A stretch of 64,000 nucleotides of DNA from Noviherbaspirillum galbum (GCF_010974945.1 NZ_JAAIVB010000069.1:1-64000), one strand, 5' to 3'; positions 36,717-46,037 are shown, counted from the first letter of the stretch. A program made the numbers and translations. The notes: a model not told the origin generated them from the sequence alone.

Positions 36717-37100
36717 TCAAATGCGCAGGCGGAGCGTGCGTAGGTAAGGCGGGTCGATGCCAGAGGTGGGAGGAGTATCGGACCATTCCGCATCCATGAC
36801 AGCGGACTGATACAGAGCCGGTGCCGGATGGACAGTGGTCACGAGAACGGGAGTCAGCGCAGGAGGCGCCGCAAGATGCTCAAGCGCAAGCTGACCGCCC
36901 GACTGGAATTCGGCGCATTGCGCAGGTTTTTCAACATCCATTTCCGCGCAGGGCATGCCGTCCATGGCCATTTCCATAGCCTTCACCGGTTCGGCAATCT
37001 TTGGGCACGCATAGGCCGACATGGCAATGCCCGAGCAGAGGACGCTCAGGATCAACAGCCAGCTTAATCGGCGCAACGGTGATGAAAAACGATGGATCAT
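36717..37100 (-). CDS. Exported Cys/Met-containing protein of the cus operon
   Basis: A 127-residue protein with an N-terminal signal (LSWLLILSVLCSGIAMSAYA) and a short mature part with Met/Cys pairs (CPKIAEPVKAMEMAMDGMPCAEMD) that could bind Cu(I). The C-terminus is Pro-rich and ends with basic RTLRLRI. Small proteins of this pattern open many cus/cop operons, but no named family is recognised. It lies 29 bases after tniQ and 70 before cusC on the same strand. Confidence 0.6.
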   Translation of the reverse strand: MIHRFSSPLRRLSWLLILSVLCSGIAMSAYACPKIAEPVKAMEMAMDGMPCAEMDVEKPAQCAEFQSGGQLALEHLAAPPALTPVLVTTVHPAPALYQSAVMDAEWSDTPPTSGIDPPYLRTLRLRI

Positions 37101-37129
37101 GCCAATACCCTTGTGGGATTGCTTATAGT

Positions 37130-38785
37130 CTAGCGCAAATTGTCGATGGACGATGGTCGTGCGTATTTCATGATAGGTGGCCTCATGAGACTACTAGACC
37201 CATGAAACTTGTTAACTAAGGGTGCAGCGCCTGTCGCCTTTTTTGCATCGCAAATTTGACGCAACGCCGCAGCATGGGCTTGACGATGATCCTTGGTGTC
37301 CGACAAGCTCGCTGTCAATTCCCTCAACGTGGGCATATTGCCCGCTTCGCAAAACAGCTTGACCGCTTCGGAAGGCGTGTCCCGTCCAGTGATCGCCCAA
37401 TATGGAACATGCCGTGCACTGGCAGTGGTGCTTTGCCATGTGATTTGGCCAGTCCGCGCATTCGTGGTCGCCATTTCAAGTAGTTCAAGAAAGCTTGCTA
37501 AAGAGGAACGTCCAAGCATATGGTCAGAGACCCACTGTTCAGCTTCGCGCGTCCATTTTGCTGGACAAATGGGGGCTTGTGCTGACACCCACCCGGACAA
37601 GCCGGTTGGAGCGATGGGCACAGGACCAAACAGTACTGAGGGCGTTCCTATGCCCTCCCAATGCATGCGCCAGCGTAGAAATGCTTCGGCCACGGGACAA
37701 ATGGCGATCGTGCGGGTACCTTCCAGGCGCCAGTCCAGTTGGCGCGCTGCGGTAACCATACAAGAACGGTGGGCACGCAGTAGATGACGCCAGAGGTGAC
37801 GACGCACCGTCCCATAAATCGAGTAACTCGCCAGGAGACGGTCGTCCCATGTCTTTTTAACTTCAGATACTGGCTTTCTTGTATGGGCTGGTTCACTTGC
37901 CCGGACTTTTCCAAGCCCGGGCGTGAGCTCAACGGCTGGCGGGGGCCTGCTGTTAATTTCGACCACCAGGGGCAATTGAACATTCCCCGCTTGCGCCTTC
38001 CAACGTTTTTCTCCCAAAGCATGCCAGACGCTGTCGAGAAAAACTTTATATTCGTCCACTGGACGCAGCCAATTACCGGATGCAAATATCACTTTGCCAA
38101 GTCCCTTACGTCCACGGCGTACGTTGAGGTCCAGCCATGTTGGCAAGGTGCGGTCTTCATACTTGCACAGCGAGGTCAGGTTTAAGGTCCATGTGGCTGG
38201 CGGTGGTAATGAAATCAACCCACGCTCCTTTGGGTCTCGCAGCGCTGGTGCGAGATCGGTCTGACATGCCGGGCAGCAAAACGGTCGGGCAAAGACAGCT
38301 ACCTTCAATTGGTACGGAATGACGCCGCCGCATGCCGGACAACAAGACCGAATGGGATTGTTGTGCACTGGACATGCCCTGACCATATCCGACTGAAATG
38401 CCGGGGAATGAAAACCGGCGTACGCGCATTGTGGACACCAGCAAAGCATTTCACGAAACCGTCGTCTTCCATTTGCGAGATGGTGGGGCAAGAAGGCATG
38501 CTGGACGTGCTGCGTATCCAGGCGCATTAGCTGGGTGATGTTTTCGATATCAAACAACGTACTGTCGCGCAGATCCACGGCGGGTGCGCTGACGATTACC
38601 GTCTTTCTGCCGCAATCTTTACGTATAAAGAGAGTCGCAAGGTCCTTTGCGCCGAGCGCATTGAGCATCGCAAACTTCGATAACAACCCATAAATGGAAT
38701 CATAGCCATGCGCCCAATCGTCCCGCCAACTCCAACCCTTTGCCAGGTGCAGAGGTTCATCAATGAGGATGCGCGCCGCCTTCAT
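37130..38785 (-). CDS. tniQ: TniQ/TnsD-like target-selection protein
   Basis: A 551-residue protein of the TniQ/TnsD family. Its N-terminal half contains the zinc-binding pairs of the family, CWCPQC (near residue 115), CPVHNNPIRSCCPACGG and CCPACQTDL, preceded by TniQ-like WSWRDDWAHGYDSIYGL. The longer C-terminal part resembles the DNA-binding extension of TnsD-type proteins that choose a fixed site. It follows tnsC by 3 bases. The target site it recognises cannot be read from the window. Confidence 0.8.
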   Translation of the reverse strand: MKAARILIDEPLHLAKGWSWRDDWAHGYDSIYGLLSKFAMLNALGAKDLATLFIRKDCGRKTVIVSAPAVDLRDSTLFDIENITQLMRLDTQHVQHAFLPHHLANGRRRFREMLCWCPQCAYAGFHSPAFQSDMVRACPVHNNPIRSCCPACGGVIPYQLKVAVFARPFCCPACQTDLAPALRDPKERGLISLPPPATWTLNLTSLCKYEDRTLPTWLDLNVRRGRKGLGKVIFASGNWLRPVDEYKVFLDSVWHALGEKRWKAQAGNVQLPLVVEINSRPPPAVELTPGLGKVRASEPAHTRKPVSEVKKTWDDRLLASYSIYGTVRRHLWRHLLRAHRSCMVTAARQLDWRLEGTRTIAICPVAEAFLRWRMHWEGIGTPSVLFGPVPIAPTGLSGWVSAQAPICPAKWTREAEQWVSDHMLGRSSLASFLELLEMATTNARTGQITWQSTTASARHVPYWAITGRDTPSEAVKLFCEAGNMPTLRELTASLSDTKDHRQAHAAALRQICDAKKATGAAPLVNKFHGSSSLMRPPIMKYARPSSIDNLR

Positions 38786-38788
38786 CGT

Positions 38789-39781
38789 TCAATCCTGTGC
38801 CGGCAGGTCATCGGTCATGACGATGCGCAGCTCCTCTTGCGCGGCGACAAAATTGGATTCCTTGATAGCCAGCTGCCAGGTTAAAAGCGGTATCGAGAAG
38901 TGGTAATCATCCTGTGCAGCGCTTTCGCCCAAGGCGATTTCGACCGACCGTGCGAAGTACTGCATCGGTATCTGCAGGTCATAAGAGAAACCGGCGGCAT
39001 CGTGAGCAGTCTTGAAAGTGTCCCACAAGACTGCGGCCTGATTAACCAGGCGAAACCCAGTACTATAGGCAGCCGGCAAGAAAAAGCGCGTGTACGACCA
39101 CTCACTGTTGACCGGGAAGCACGCTTCGTCATAGCCCGCCAGGCAGGTGGCCACATCATCTGCCGATAGCAGGCCATGGAATTGCAGCTCGTCGATCATG
39201 AAGCGCGCAACGATCTGCGTCTCCCGGCTCAAACGAAACGCACTTTTTTGATTCAGTAGCTGTGGCTGGCCCACGAGCAGCGTGATCATGCGAATGCCGT
39301 ACCGCTCGAGTTCATCATGGACGTCGCGCAGCCATTCATACTCAATGACGTCCAGACGCTGCGCTTCGTCAGCAAAAATGACGAACCAGTTGTGACCTGA
39401 GCGATTGACCAGCTCCATGATTCTCTCGTTGAGCCGGGCCCGCTTTTTTGGAACGCTGCCAGTGAATGCGCCTGGGTGACCGACTGCCTGCAGTAACAGT
39501 GAAAAGAAGGCGTCCTCTGACTTCGACCTCTTCTTTTGGCAACCGAAACTGAGGACCACTGCCTTGGGGTAATCTTCGCGCAATACGCGCATGACGTAGC
39601 GCACACCATAGGTTTTACCGAACCGCGGATGGGCAAAGATGATGCCGCCAGGCGTACGCAACCGAATTAGTTTCTTCACACGCAGGTACATTTCCTCGAT
39701 CGAGGGGGTGGGCAGGATGTACTTTTGCTCGATGACGGGATGGCAGTCAAAAGAAACAGGACGCTGATAAGTGTCGGCCAA
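38789..39781 (-). CDS. tnsC: TnsC-like AAA+ ATPase
   Basis: A 330-residue AAA+ protein: Walker A AHPRFGKTYG (unusual Ala-His in place of the first Gly), Walker B WFVIFADEAQ, and sensor-like region ITLLVGQPQLL. TnsC proteins link target selectors to the transposase and give target immunity. The start appears to be TTG at 39781 behind GGGGAC, because no ATG occurs upstream in frame. It lies 13 bases after tnsB. Confidence 0.85.
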   Translation of the reverse strand: MADTYQRPVSFDCHPVIEQKYILPTPSIEEMYLRVKKLIRLRTPGGIIFAHPRFGKTYGVRYVMRVLREDYPKAVVLSFGCQKKRSKSEDAFFSLLLQAVGHPGAFTGSVPKKRARLNERIMELVNRSGHNWFVIFADEAQRLDVIEYEWLRDVHDELERYGIRMITLLVGQPQLLNQKSAFRLSRETQIVARFMIDELQFHGLLSADDVATCLAGYDEACFPVNSEWSYTRFFLPAAYSTGFRLVNQAAVLWDTFKTAHDAAGFSYDLQIPMQYFARSVEIALGESAAQDDYHFSIPLLTWQLAIKESNFVAAQEELRIVMTDDLPAQD

Positions 39782-39794
39782 GGTAGTCCCCTGT

Positions 39795-41798
39795 CTAGAA
39801 TGTGATCGTGCGTCTGATCTTCAGTTTTCGCGCTTGTGGCGGTTCGGCTGGAACCGTCAACTCCGGCACCGTTTCGCGCAGCAGTGCTCCACCCTCTGCA
39901 GTCGGTACTGGAGTGATTTCCCGCGGAGGCACTGATGTTGCTGGTGCATCCTCTGCCATGGCGTTGCTGTGCGAGGTTGCCTTTGCCAAGTCGGTCGCGG
40001 CACGCTTGCTGGTTTTTCCCTTGTGTCGCTTGTATTTTGCCCAGCACTCGACAGGGTCATCGCCATCGCGGTATTTCAGCTTTCCTTCCCGCTTGAGTCG
40101 GAAAATTTCCTGGCGCACGCGTAATGAGTGTGGGGTATAGCACCATGGACGGGCCGCCTTCAGCACGCCGAGCTCGGTTCCATCCTCAAAAAAAGCTTTC
40201 ACGCTACGAATGTCACGCACATCAAAGTAAATACGCAGCTTTTTGCCGATCAATGACAGGCTGCTTGCCAGGATCGGGTTGGTATAGCGCACCTCCTGGA
40301 AATTGATATGAGGACGCGTCGTCGTATCACCTCTGATGGGTTTGATCCGTGCCTCCTGCAACAGGCAGAGGTTCTGGTGGACAACTCGCGGAAGCGTTCG
40401 CAAATAGCCGGGATCGCGTGCAAGCAGCTGCGCCATGGCTTCGAGCGGTGTCCTGTTTGAGACTCCGCTGTGCGGTGTGCCGTTGTAGTCCCCAATCACC
40501 ACTTCAATCATCTCTTCCAGTTCTTCGAGTTCGACTAACAGGCTGAGATCTCCTTTTGGGTCGTTCAGGAGGCGTTCGATCGAGTCTGGGTTGCTTCCGG
40601 TGGTACCGGGCAATTGATGTGCGAAATTGCGCGCCAGAAGGTGGAAAAAACGCTCCACAAATGGACGTTCATTCGGTTCGGCGGGTGGACCGTTGTCGGG
40701 CCAGCAACCCACGATTTGGTTTAGGCGTGCGAGCGTGTCGATGGCGAGATGTGATTTGGCACCGTCGAAGCGGAACCATTCCCAGCAGGCATATCGTGTT
40801 TGAGGCAAGACCTCCGATGGGAAGCCTCCACCGCTGCGCATTTTCAGGTTCGGGAGCTTGTATTGGCGTGGGCGAAATGGGGTCAATGCCGCTTGCAAGG
40901 CTCCGGCAACGTCATCCTTGTTATATTCACTGGACAGTGCGAGCTTGTATCCGATGACAGCACGGCTGGCCACATCGAGCAGCACAAGAATCCAGATACG
41001 CGTCAGTTCCAGTAGGGTCTCGAAACCAAGCGGGTCCATGACCCGAACAGTGATCCGCAGATCCAATTTGTGGCCGTCAAACTCGACGACCTCCCATGCA
41101 CGTGTTGCAGCTGGCGCTCTTGGCTCATCTTCTTGCGTCTGACCTGTTCCCCCGATACCTGAATGTTGCTTGGAAAAGCTACGGGGACGAATTTCGGATT
41201 TTTGCAAATAGGCCGCCATCGATCGCAGACCAGCCATGGTTTGGCTGAAGGGATACTCGTGCGGTTTGATGCCCAGCGCTCGGCACTTTTCGAGGAATTT
41301 CTTATGGATGCGGGCAAGGGCTTTGTGCGCACGACGCGCTTTGCCATGCTGGCGGTTGCGTAGCTTGACATAGCGCTGCAGAAATTTTTCTAACGCCGGA
41401 TACTGTTGCAACAGCAGCGTAAAAGCGCCCGCCAGGCCACTCCCTCTTGCCAAATGGGGGCTGTCGAGCGAATGGGTGCGTTCATATTGCTTCAGGCGCG
41501 CGTAGGGTATGGCCGCACGCATTCCATAAATCCGCCCGTCGGCATGGCTGGTCAGACATCGATCTATTAGCCGGTAGACCGTCTTTGGTTCGACACCAGT
41601 CTGGCTTTTGATGATGGCCAGGGACGCCTCGGGGTTCTCAACGTAGAGCTCAATTGCCCGGCGGCGAGAAAGGAAGGCTGTGCGATCAGTATCATCCAGG
41701 GCGCCTATATCGACTGAAGGCCAAGTAGAAAGATCACGCAATTCATCTGGAAATGAGTCACGACTGAAATTGGCTTTGCCGAAGGCATGCGTTTTCAT
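39795..41798 (-). CDS. tnsB: TnsB-like DDE transposase
   Basis: A 667-residue retroviral-integrase-type transposase. DNA-binding domains occupy the first 220 residues. The catalytic core has EFDGHKLDLRI (first Asp), WILVLLDVASRAVIGY (second Asp) and NERPFVERFFHLLARN (Glu), then a beta-barrel domain and a basic, Pro-rich C-terminus (likely the TnsC contact). TnsB cuts the 3' ends and joins strands. It starts inside the tnsA stop (ATGA). Confidence 0.9.
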   Translation of the reverse strand: MKTHAFGKANFSRDSFPDELRDLSTWPSVDIGALDDTDRTAFLSRRRAIELYVENPEASLAIIKSQTGVEPKTVYRLIDRCLTSHADGRIYGMRAAIPYARLKQYERTHSLDSPHLARGSGLAGAFTLLLQQYPALEKFLQRYVKLRNRQHGKARRAHKALARIHKKFLEKCRALGIKPHEYPFSQTMAGLRSMAAYLQKSEIRPRSFSKQHSGIGGTGQTQEDEPRAPAATRAWEVVEFDGHKLDLRITVRVMDPLGFETLLELTRIWILVLLDVASRAVIGYKLALSSEYNKDDVAGALQAALTPFRPRQYKLPNLKMRSGGGFPSEVLPQTRYACWEWFRFDGAKSHLAIDTLARLNQIVGCWPDNGPPAEPNERPFVERFFHLLARNFAHQLPGTTGSNPDSIERLLNDPKGDLSLLVELEELEEMIEVVIGDYNGTPHSGVSNRTPLEAMAQLLARDPGYLRTLPRVVHQNLCLLQEARIKPIRGDTTTRPHINFQEVRYTNPILASSLSLIGKKLRIYFDVRDIRSVKAFFEDGTELGVLKAARPWCYTPHSLRVRQEIFRLKREGKLKYRDGDDPVECWAKYKRHKGKTSKRAATDLAKATSHSNAMAEDAPATSVPPREITPVPTAEGGALLRETVPELTVPAEPPQARKLKIRRTITF

Positions 41799-42439
41799 AC
41801 AGGCTCGAGCACGGACGTGGGACCCAGGGGATTGGTGCCGATGTCTCTGCAGCGCAACTTGCCGTTATGGATAAGGATGAACACTGCTGACTGTACCAGC
41901 ACGCTATCTTCGTCCTGAAATCTTTGCAGAATGGCTGCTAGCTGCGTAGGAGCGCTGATGCATTGCTCCACTTGTTTCAATAACGAGGGCATTACGTAAC
42001 GGCGATTTGCTGAGAGCATGCGCACAATTCGTCCCCAGTTATCCAAAAACCATGCGCAAGCCTGGTGATCAATGGGGCAGACCTCGCGCACTAAAAGATG
42101 CTGTGATTCAGCCCACGTGCAAAATGCAGGGAAAGTTCTGGCAGTTTCTTCCGGAGGTGAGGCAACCTTGTCAGAAGAAATCAACCACAGTTCCTCGCGG
42201 TCGCAAAAGGCAACCCAGAAGTCGACGATTCTCTTGGGCGACGTATCAGGAATGACAACTGGACGTTCGCAATAGCTCAGAACAGCCGGATCAGCTTCCA
42301 GTTGGAGCCAAGTATTAAGCGGATTCTGATTAAAAAGGGAGAGATTACGATTAACCTTAAGTCCATGAACGTCGTAACGATGTGACTTAAACGGCCTAGC
42401 GTTTGTTATTGCTTTAGGGAAACGCAGATCTGACGCCAT
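41795..42439 (-). CDS. tnsA: TnsA-like protein with degenerate nuclease site
   Basis: A 214-residue protein in the tnsA position. The fold markers LEADPAVLSYCERPVVIP and KRIVDFWVAF match the TnsA nuclease domain, including the Asp of VDFW. However, the helix that normally carries the first Glu reads NPLNTWLQ, and the expected (E/Q)xK strand reads LWLISSDK without a Lys at the usual place. The nuclease may thus be weak or dead. The start at 42439 has GGAGGGGTG just before it, which beats the ATG six codons upstream. A C-terminal domain of about 100 residues follows. Confidence 0.75.
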   Translation of the reverse strand: MASDLRFPKAITNARPFKSHRYDVHGLKVNRNLSLFNQNPLNTWLQLEADPAVLSYCERPVVIPDTSPKRIVDFWVAFCDREELWLISSDKVASPPEETARTFPAFCTWAESQHLLVREVCPIDHQACAWFLDNWGRIVRMLSANRRYVMPSLLKQVEQCISAPTQLAAILQRFQDEDSVLVQSAVFILIHNGKLRCRDIGTNPLGPTSVLEPV

Positions 42440-42497
42440 CACCCCTCCAGACCGCATAATGCGTATAGAGAAAGTGTAGGAGAGGAAAATTGGGAAT

Positions 42498-42534
42498 TGT
42501 CAGATTTACTTCAAACTTTAGTGAAGTAAATCTG
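42498..42534. repeat. Palindromic pair of putative transposase-binding repeats
   Basis: A 13-base perfect inverted repeat (CAGATTTACTTCA / TGAAGTAAATCTG, 8-base loop) just upstream of tnsA, preceded by TGT to give TGTCAGATTTACTTCA. Similar TTTACTTC or TTTTCCTTC blocks recur at 42595, 43837, 43866 and 43890. Arrays of such short sites at the tnsA side are where TnsB binds in Tn7-like ends. Confidence 0.45.
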
Positions 42535-42744
42535 CCTAGATCAAAAAGGGGTGGCTAGCAAAATCAAAGACTTGCGCACTTCGTACATTGGCAGTTTTCC
42601 TTCACCGTAGGTTTCTCAACGTCGTGTTTGTAGATTCCGGATCTGGCCATGTCGGTCGGCGAATTTGATAAAGATTTACATACAAGCGTATTACATACCA
42701 TGGAACGCAAAAAGGCAAGTTCATTTGGCGTGCAAATTTGCTTG

Positions 42745-42763
42745 GGATAATGGGGCGTTATCC
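42745..42763. repeat. Short dyad before the recombinase gene
   Basis: GGATAA-N7-TTATCC about 80 bases before the recombinase start. The arm/spacer size (6-7-6) would suit either a core crossover site of a tyrosine recombinase or an operator. It is not found before the second recombinase gene, so its role is uncertain. Confidence 0.3.
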
Positions 42764-42842
42764 GGTATGATCAGCCGGAAATGCAGATTTTTGGACCTTT
42801 CCAAGCGTAATGCCCGGTTTGTCAGCGACAGCGCCACACGTA

Positions 42843-43790
42843 ATGACCAAGCTCGACCAGTACCTCGAAGCCGCGACCCGGGAAAACACCCGGCAAAGCT
42901 ATCAATCCGCGATCCGGCACTTCGAGGTCGAATGGGGCGGCTTTTTGCCGTCAACCGCCGACAGCGTCGCCCGCTATCTCGCCGACCATGCCGAAACCCT
43001 GTCGTTGAATACGCTACGTCACAGACTGGCCGCGCTCGCCCAGTGGCACATTGAACAGGGTTTCCCCGATCCGACCAAAGCACCGGTAGTGCGTAAAGCG
43101 CTGCGTGGCATCCAGGCATTGCACCCGGCGCAGGAAAGGCGCGCGACACCGTTACAGCTTGACCAACTGGATCAGGTTATTTCCTGGCTCGACGGCACCA
43201 TTGCGAAAGCGCATGAAGAGCACAACCGCGGCGCCAAACTACGCCACTGCCGGAATCGGGCGCTCTTGCTGCTCGGGTTCTGGCGCGGATTCCGGGGCGA
43301 TGAACTGACCAGGTTGCGGGTAGAACACGTCCAAGCAGTCCCGGGCGAAGGCATGACCTGCTTTTTCCCGCAAACCAAAGGAGACCGGACTTATCAGGGC
43401 ACGACATTCCGTGCACCAGCGCTTGCCCGACTATGCCCAGTGGAAGCCTATGTGGAATGGATTCATGTCGCCCAGCTCGACAACGGCCCGGTTTTCCGGG
43501 CGATCGACCGCTGGGGGCATGTCAGTGACCAGGGCCTCAATACTGACAGCCTGATACCGATTCTGCGTTCACTGTTGACGGAAGCGGGAATCGCCTCGGC
43601 CGAGCGCTACAGCGGCCACTCGTTGCGCAGGGGCTTTGCCAACTGGGCCACCGCCAATGGTTGGGACGTCAAAACGCTGATGGAGTACGTGGGGTGGAAG
43701 GACGTTCAGTCGGCTCTGCGGTATGTGGAGGCGGCAGATCCCTTCGCCAACTACCGGCTGCCATCCAGTAAGCACAAGTCAGTGGAATAG
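42843..43790 (+). CDS. Tyrosine recombinase (intact copy)
   Basis: A 315-residue phage-integrase-family protein. The SAM-like N-terminal domain (MTKLDQYLEAATRENTRQSY) leads into the catalytic domain with Arg in FRGDELTRLR, HSLRRGFA, the Trp of YVGWKD in place of the second His, and the nucleophile Tyr in SALRYVEAA. The start at 42843 is chosen because the second recombinase starts at the same residue. It lies between tnsA (divergent) and the nuclease module, and is a close relative of the genes at 47282 and 56490. It may mobilise the adjacent cassettes. Confidence 0.88.
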   Translation: MTKLDQYLEAATRENTRQSYQSAIRHFEVEWGGFLPSTADSVARYLADHAETLSLNTLRHRLAALAQWHIEQGFPDPTKAPVVRKALRGIQALHPAQERRATPLQLDQLDQVISWLDGTIAKAHEEHNRGAKLRHCRNRALLLLGFWRGFRGDELTRLRVEHVQAVPGEGMTCFFPQTKGDRTYQGTTFRAPALARLCPVEAYVEWIHVAQLDNGPVFRAIDRWGHVSDQGLNTDSLIPILRSLLTEAGIASAERYSGHSLRRGFANWATANGWDVKTLMEYVGWKDVQSALRYVEAADPFANYRLPSSKHKSVE

Positions 43791-44021
43791 ACGCAAACTG
43801 GAGAAACCGGTGCTGTCAGGAACCCGATTCGGGCACATTTACTTCCGCCCGTTCGGCGAGTGTCATTTTTCCTTCCGAAGTTCGGGTACTTTTACTTCAA
43901 CGGACGATTAACTGGTGTGAAGTGGGATGTACGAGATAATTAAGTGTTCGTATTCCGTAAGAAAAGCACGATAGTCTCGTAAAAGCCAGTTTGCTCGACA
44001 GATAGAACATACAGGAGGCAC
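43791..44021. repeat. Intergenic repeats TTTACTTC/TTTTCCTTC, possible transposon-end sites
   Basis: In the 230 bases after the recombinase there are three same-direction blocks: ATTTACTTCC (43837), TTTTTCCTTCC within TGTCATTTTTCCTTCC (43861), and TTTTACTTCAA (43890). They alternate with GTTCGG/AGTTCGGG. TGTCA also starts at 43814. The pattern resembles an end of a Tn402/Tn7-class element, but the partner end was not found. Confidence 0.45.
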
Positions 44022-45251
44022 ATGTACACTGAATACATGGTGGTGGAATCATCTGGGTCTTCACCTAAAAGGGCAAAACGCCTACGTCTAGGTGATACAT
44101 CTTGCCGTAACGAAGCTTGGTTGCGCGATACGCTTCATCAAAATCCTGACATTCTGCCGATCGCAGAAATTGATTCTTCATTTGGTCAGCTCATTCCCCT
44201 GTGCACCGAACTGCGCACAGGTAGTGGGCCGATTGACCTTGCGTTCATCAACCAGCATGGGCGCCTGACTCTCGTTGAATGTAAGTTGTGGCGCAATCCT
44301 GAAGCTCGTCGTGAGGTCGTGGCTCAAATCCTCGACTACGCACGTTCCATAAGCAGGTGGTCCTACTCAGATCTGCAACGCCAAGTTTCAGCCGCCACAG
44401 GCATAACTGGCAACGTTCCTTTTGAGCTGGTGCGGAGCAAGTTTCCTTATCTTGAGGAGCATGCGTTTGTTGATGCAACGGCTGCAGCCATGCGGCAAGG
44501 ACGATTCATGTTGCTGATTGCTGGAGACGGTATTAGAGAAGATGTGGGCGCGATCGCCGAGCTGATCAACCGTAATGCAGCATCAGCATTTGCATTCGGC
44601 ATGGTTGAGGTCGCCCTATATGACTTGGAAGGTTCGGCGCTGATTATTCAGCCGCGCGTTGTCGCTCGTACGCAAGTCATACCGCATCATGTGGTCGTTG
44701 TCCAATCAGAAACTGGCTCCGTCCCTATTTTGAATGCTGAAGAGACGGGTGATCTGGAAACTGGGAGGGTTGGTCGACCCGACACGGAAGTAAAAGAGGT
44801 CAACGCGCAGCATGAGATATACAGGCACTGGTGGAAACCTGTCCTTGCTGCGTCCATAGACGATCCTGATCAAGAACCACCAAAGTTGTACTGGCCGAAC
44901 AATGTGCGGCTGCCATTGCCTTGGCCGGGTGTCTGGATCCTTCTTTATGCCACACGAAATGGCCAAGGAGAACTGGGAGCCTGCCTTGCAGGCCGAGCTG
45001 GCGCTTATGCTGACTTCATCGAACGGCTAAGGCCAAACGTGGACAAAATATTAATGCAGCTACCCGAAAAGAGTGAATTTAGAAAATTTTCAACCGGTGA
45101 TGACTTTACATTCACTATCACTCGTTCAGGTAGCGACTTCGCATCCGACCAAGAAAAAACTCAATGGCTCGCGAAAATGGCAAACGTTTTTGTCAACGTA
45201 TTTCGCCCGATAGCCAAGGAACTCATTCGGGACAGCAGCAGCCCCCTATAA
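44022..45251 (+). CDS. PD-(D/E)XK nuclease-like protein, gene 1 of a three-gene module
   Basis: A 409-residue protein with a restriction-nuclease-like core at residues 70-110: GPIDLAFI (Asp), TLVECKLW (Glu-x-Lys), then EVVAQILDYARS. This fits nucleases of the NucS/DUF91 or DUF4268-related kind. The C-terminal 130 residues (YRHWWKPVLAAS, LPWPGVWILLYATRN) are an alpha/beta domain found in such proteins but with no known role. AGGAGGCAC precedes the ATG. It is followed at 12 bases by the EEP gene and then the ADP-ribosylglycohydrolase gene. The nuclease motif is seen; the biological role is inferred. Confidence 0.7.
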   Translation: MYTEYMVVESSGSSPKRAKRLRLGDTSCRNEAWLRDTLHQNPDILPIAEIDSSFGQLIPLCTELRTGSGPIDLAFINQHGRLTLVECKLWRNPEARREVVAQILDYARSISRWSYSDLQRQVSAATGITGNVPFELVRSKFPYLEEHAFVDATAAAMRQGRFMLLIAGDGIREDVGAIAELINRNAASAFAFGMVEVALYDLEGSALIIQPRVVARTQVIPHHVVVVQSETGSVPILNAEETGDLETGRVGRPDTEVKEVNAQHEIYRHWWKPVLAASIDDPDQEPPKLYWPNNVRLPLPWPGVWILLYATRNGQGELGACLAGRAGAYADFIERLRPNVDKILMQLPEKSEFRKFSTGDDFTFTITRSGSDFASDQEKTQWLAKMANVFVNVFRPIAKELIRDSSSPL

Positions 45252-45263
45252 GGGTATTCAAGG

Positions 45264-46037
45264 ATGACTATGATCGATTTCCCAAGCCGCCCGCACTTAC
45301 GTATTGCCACCTGGAATTTAAATCGGCCTAAGTTAGGTAGCACTGAAAAAAACAAGATGCGCAGCGAGGTCATTCAGAAGTGGGATGCCGACATCTGGAT
45401 ACTAACTGAAACAAGTGATGCAATTCAGTTGCCAGGCTTTTCTTTTGCAGCTTCAGATAAAGGTTGCTCAAGCTATGCGGCCGGCGAGAGCTCGGCTACG
45501 ATCTGGTCTCGGTTCCCAATAAGGCGTGTCCTGCAAACATTTGACGCAACGAGCAGCGTTTGCGCTGAAATACATTCGGATATTGGACAATTGCTGGTAT
45601 ACGGCACCATCATTACCTACGCAAATGACCGCGGGGACGGGACAAAAAAACGGTGGGAAGAACATAGGCGAGCTATCCAAGCACAAGCTTTAGACTGGGT
45701 AAAATTACGACGGAATTTTCCTCAGCATCAGCTGATAGTTGCGGGGGATTTCAATCAAAGCCGTGACGGATCTGGGTGGTACGAAGATACTACGTCAGTA
45801 AAGCTTCTAACAGAGGCTCTAAAAGAGGCGAGTTTGGCATGTGTAACTGAGGAAGATTTCAGACAAAAAGGTCTCCTTAAATCCCGCGCGACGATCGACC
45901 ACATCTGTCTCTCTGAATCTTTGCAAGTAGTGCCAGAATCGCTACGAGCTTGGGAGGGCTATACAGAGGGGGGCAATAAGCTAAGCGATCACAATGGGGT
46001 ATGCATCGACATCGCAAATTCCGCACCGAAGTCCTAG
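45264..46037 (+). CDS. Endonuclease/exonuclease/phosphatase-family protein, gene 2
   Basis: A 257-residue EEP-fold protein. The motifs are all present: RIATWNLN, WILTETSD, VAGDFNQSRDG, SRATIDHICL and LSDHNGVCID, giving the Asn, Glu, Asp-Asn and Asp-His residues of an active Mg-dependent phosphoesterase. Substrates of the family range from DNA to phosphoinositides. It lacks a signal peptide, so it is cytoplasmic. The gene lies 12 bases after gene 1 and 15 bases before gene 3. Confidence 0.8.
   Translation: MTMIDFPSRPHLRIATWNLNRPKLGSTEKNKMRSEVIQKWDADIWILTETSDAIQLPGFSFAASDKGCSSYAAGESSATIWSRFPIRRVLQTFDATSSVCAEIHSDIGQLLVYGTIITYANDRGDGTKKRWEEHRRAIQAQALDWVKLRRNFPQHQLIVAGDFNQSRDGSGWYEDTTSVKLLTEALKEASLACVTEEDFRQKGLLKSRATIDHICLSESLQVVPESLRAWEGYTEGGNKLSDHNGVCIDIANSAPKS

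Noticed and set aside
37101-37129. Copper-responsive promoter or CusR box before the cus genes
   Set aside because: Only TATAAG resembles a -10; no -35 at proper distance and no direct repeat typical of a response regulator was found.
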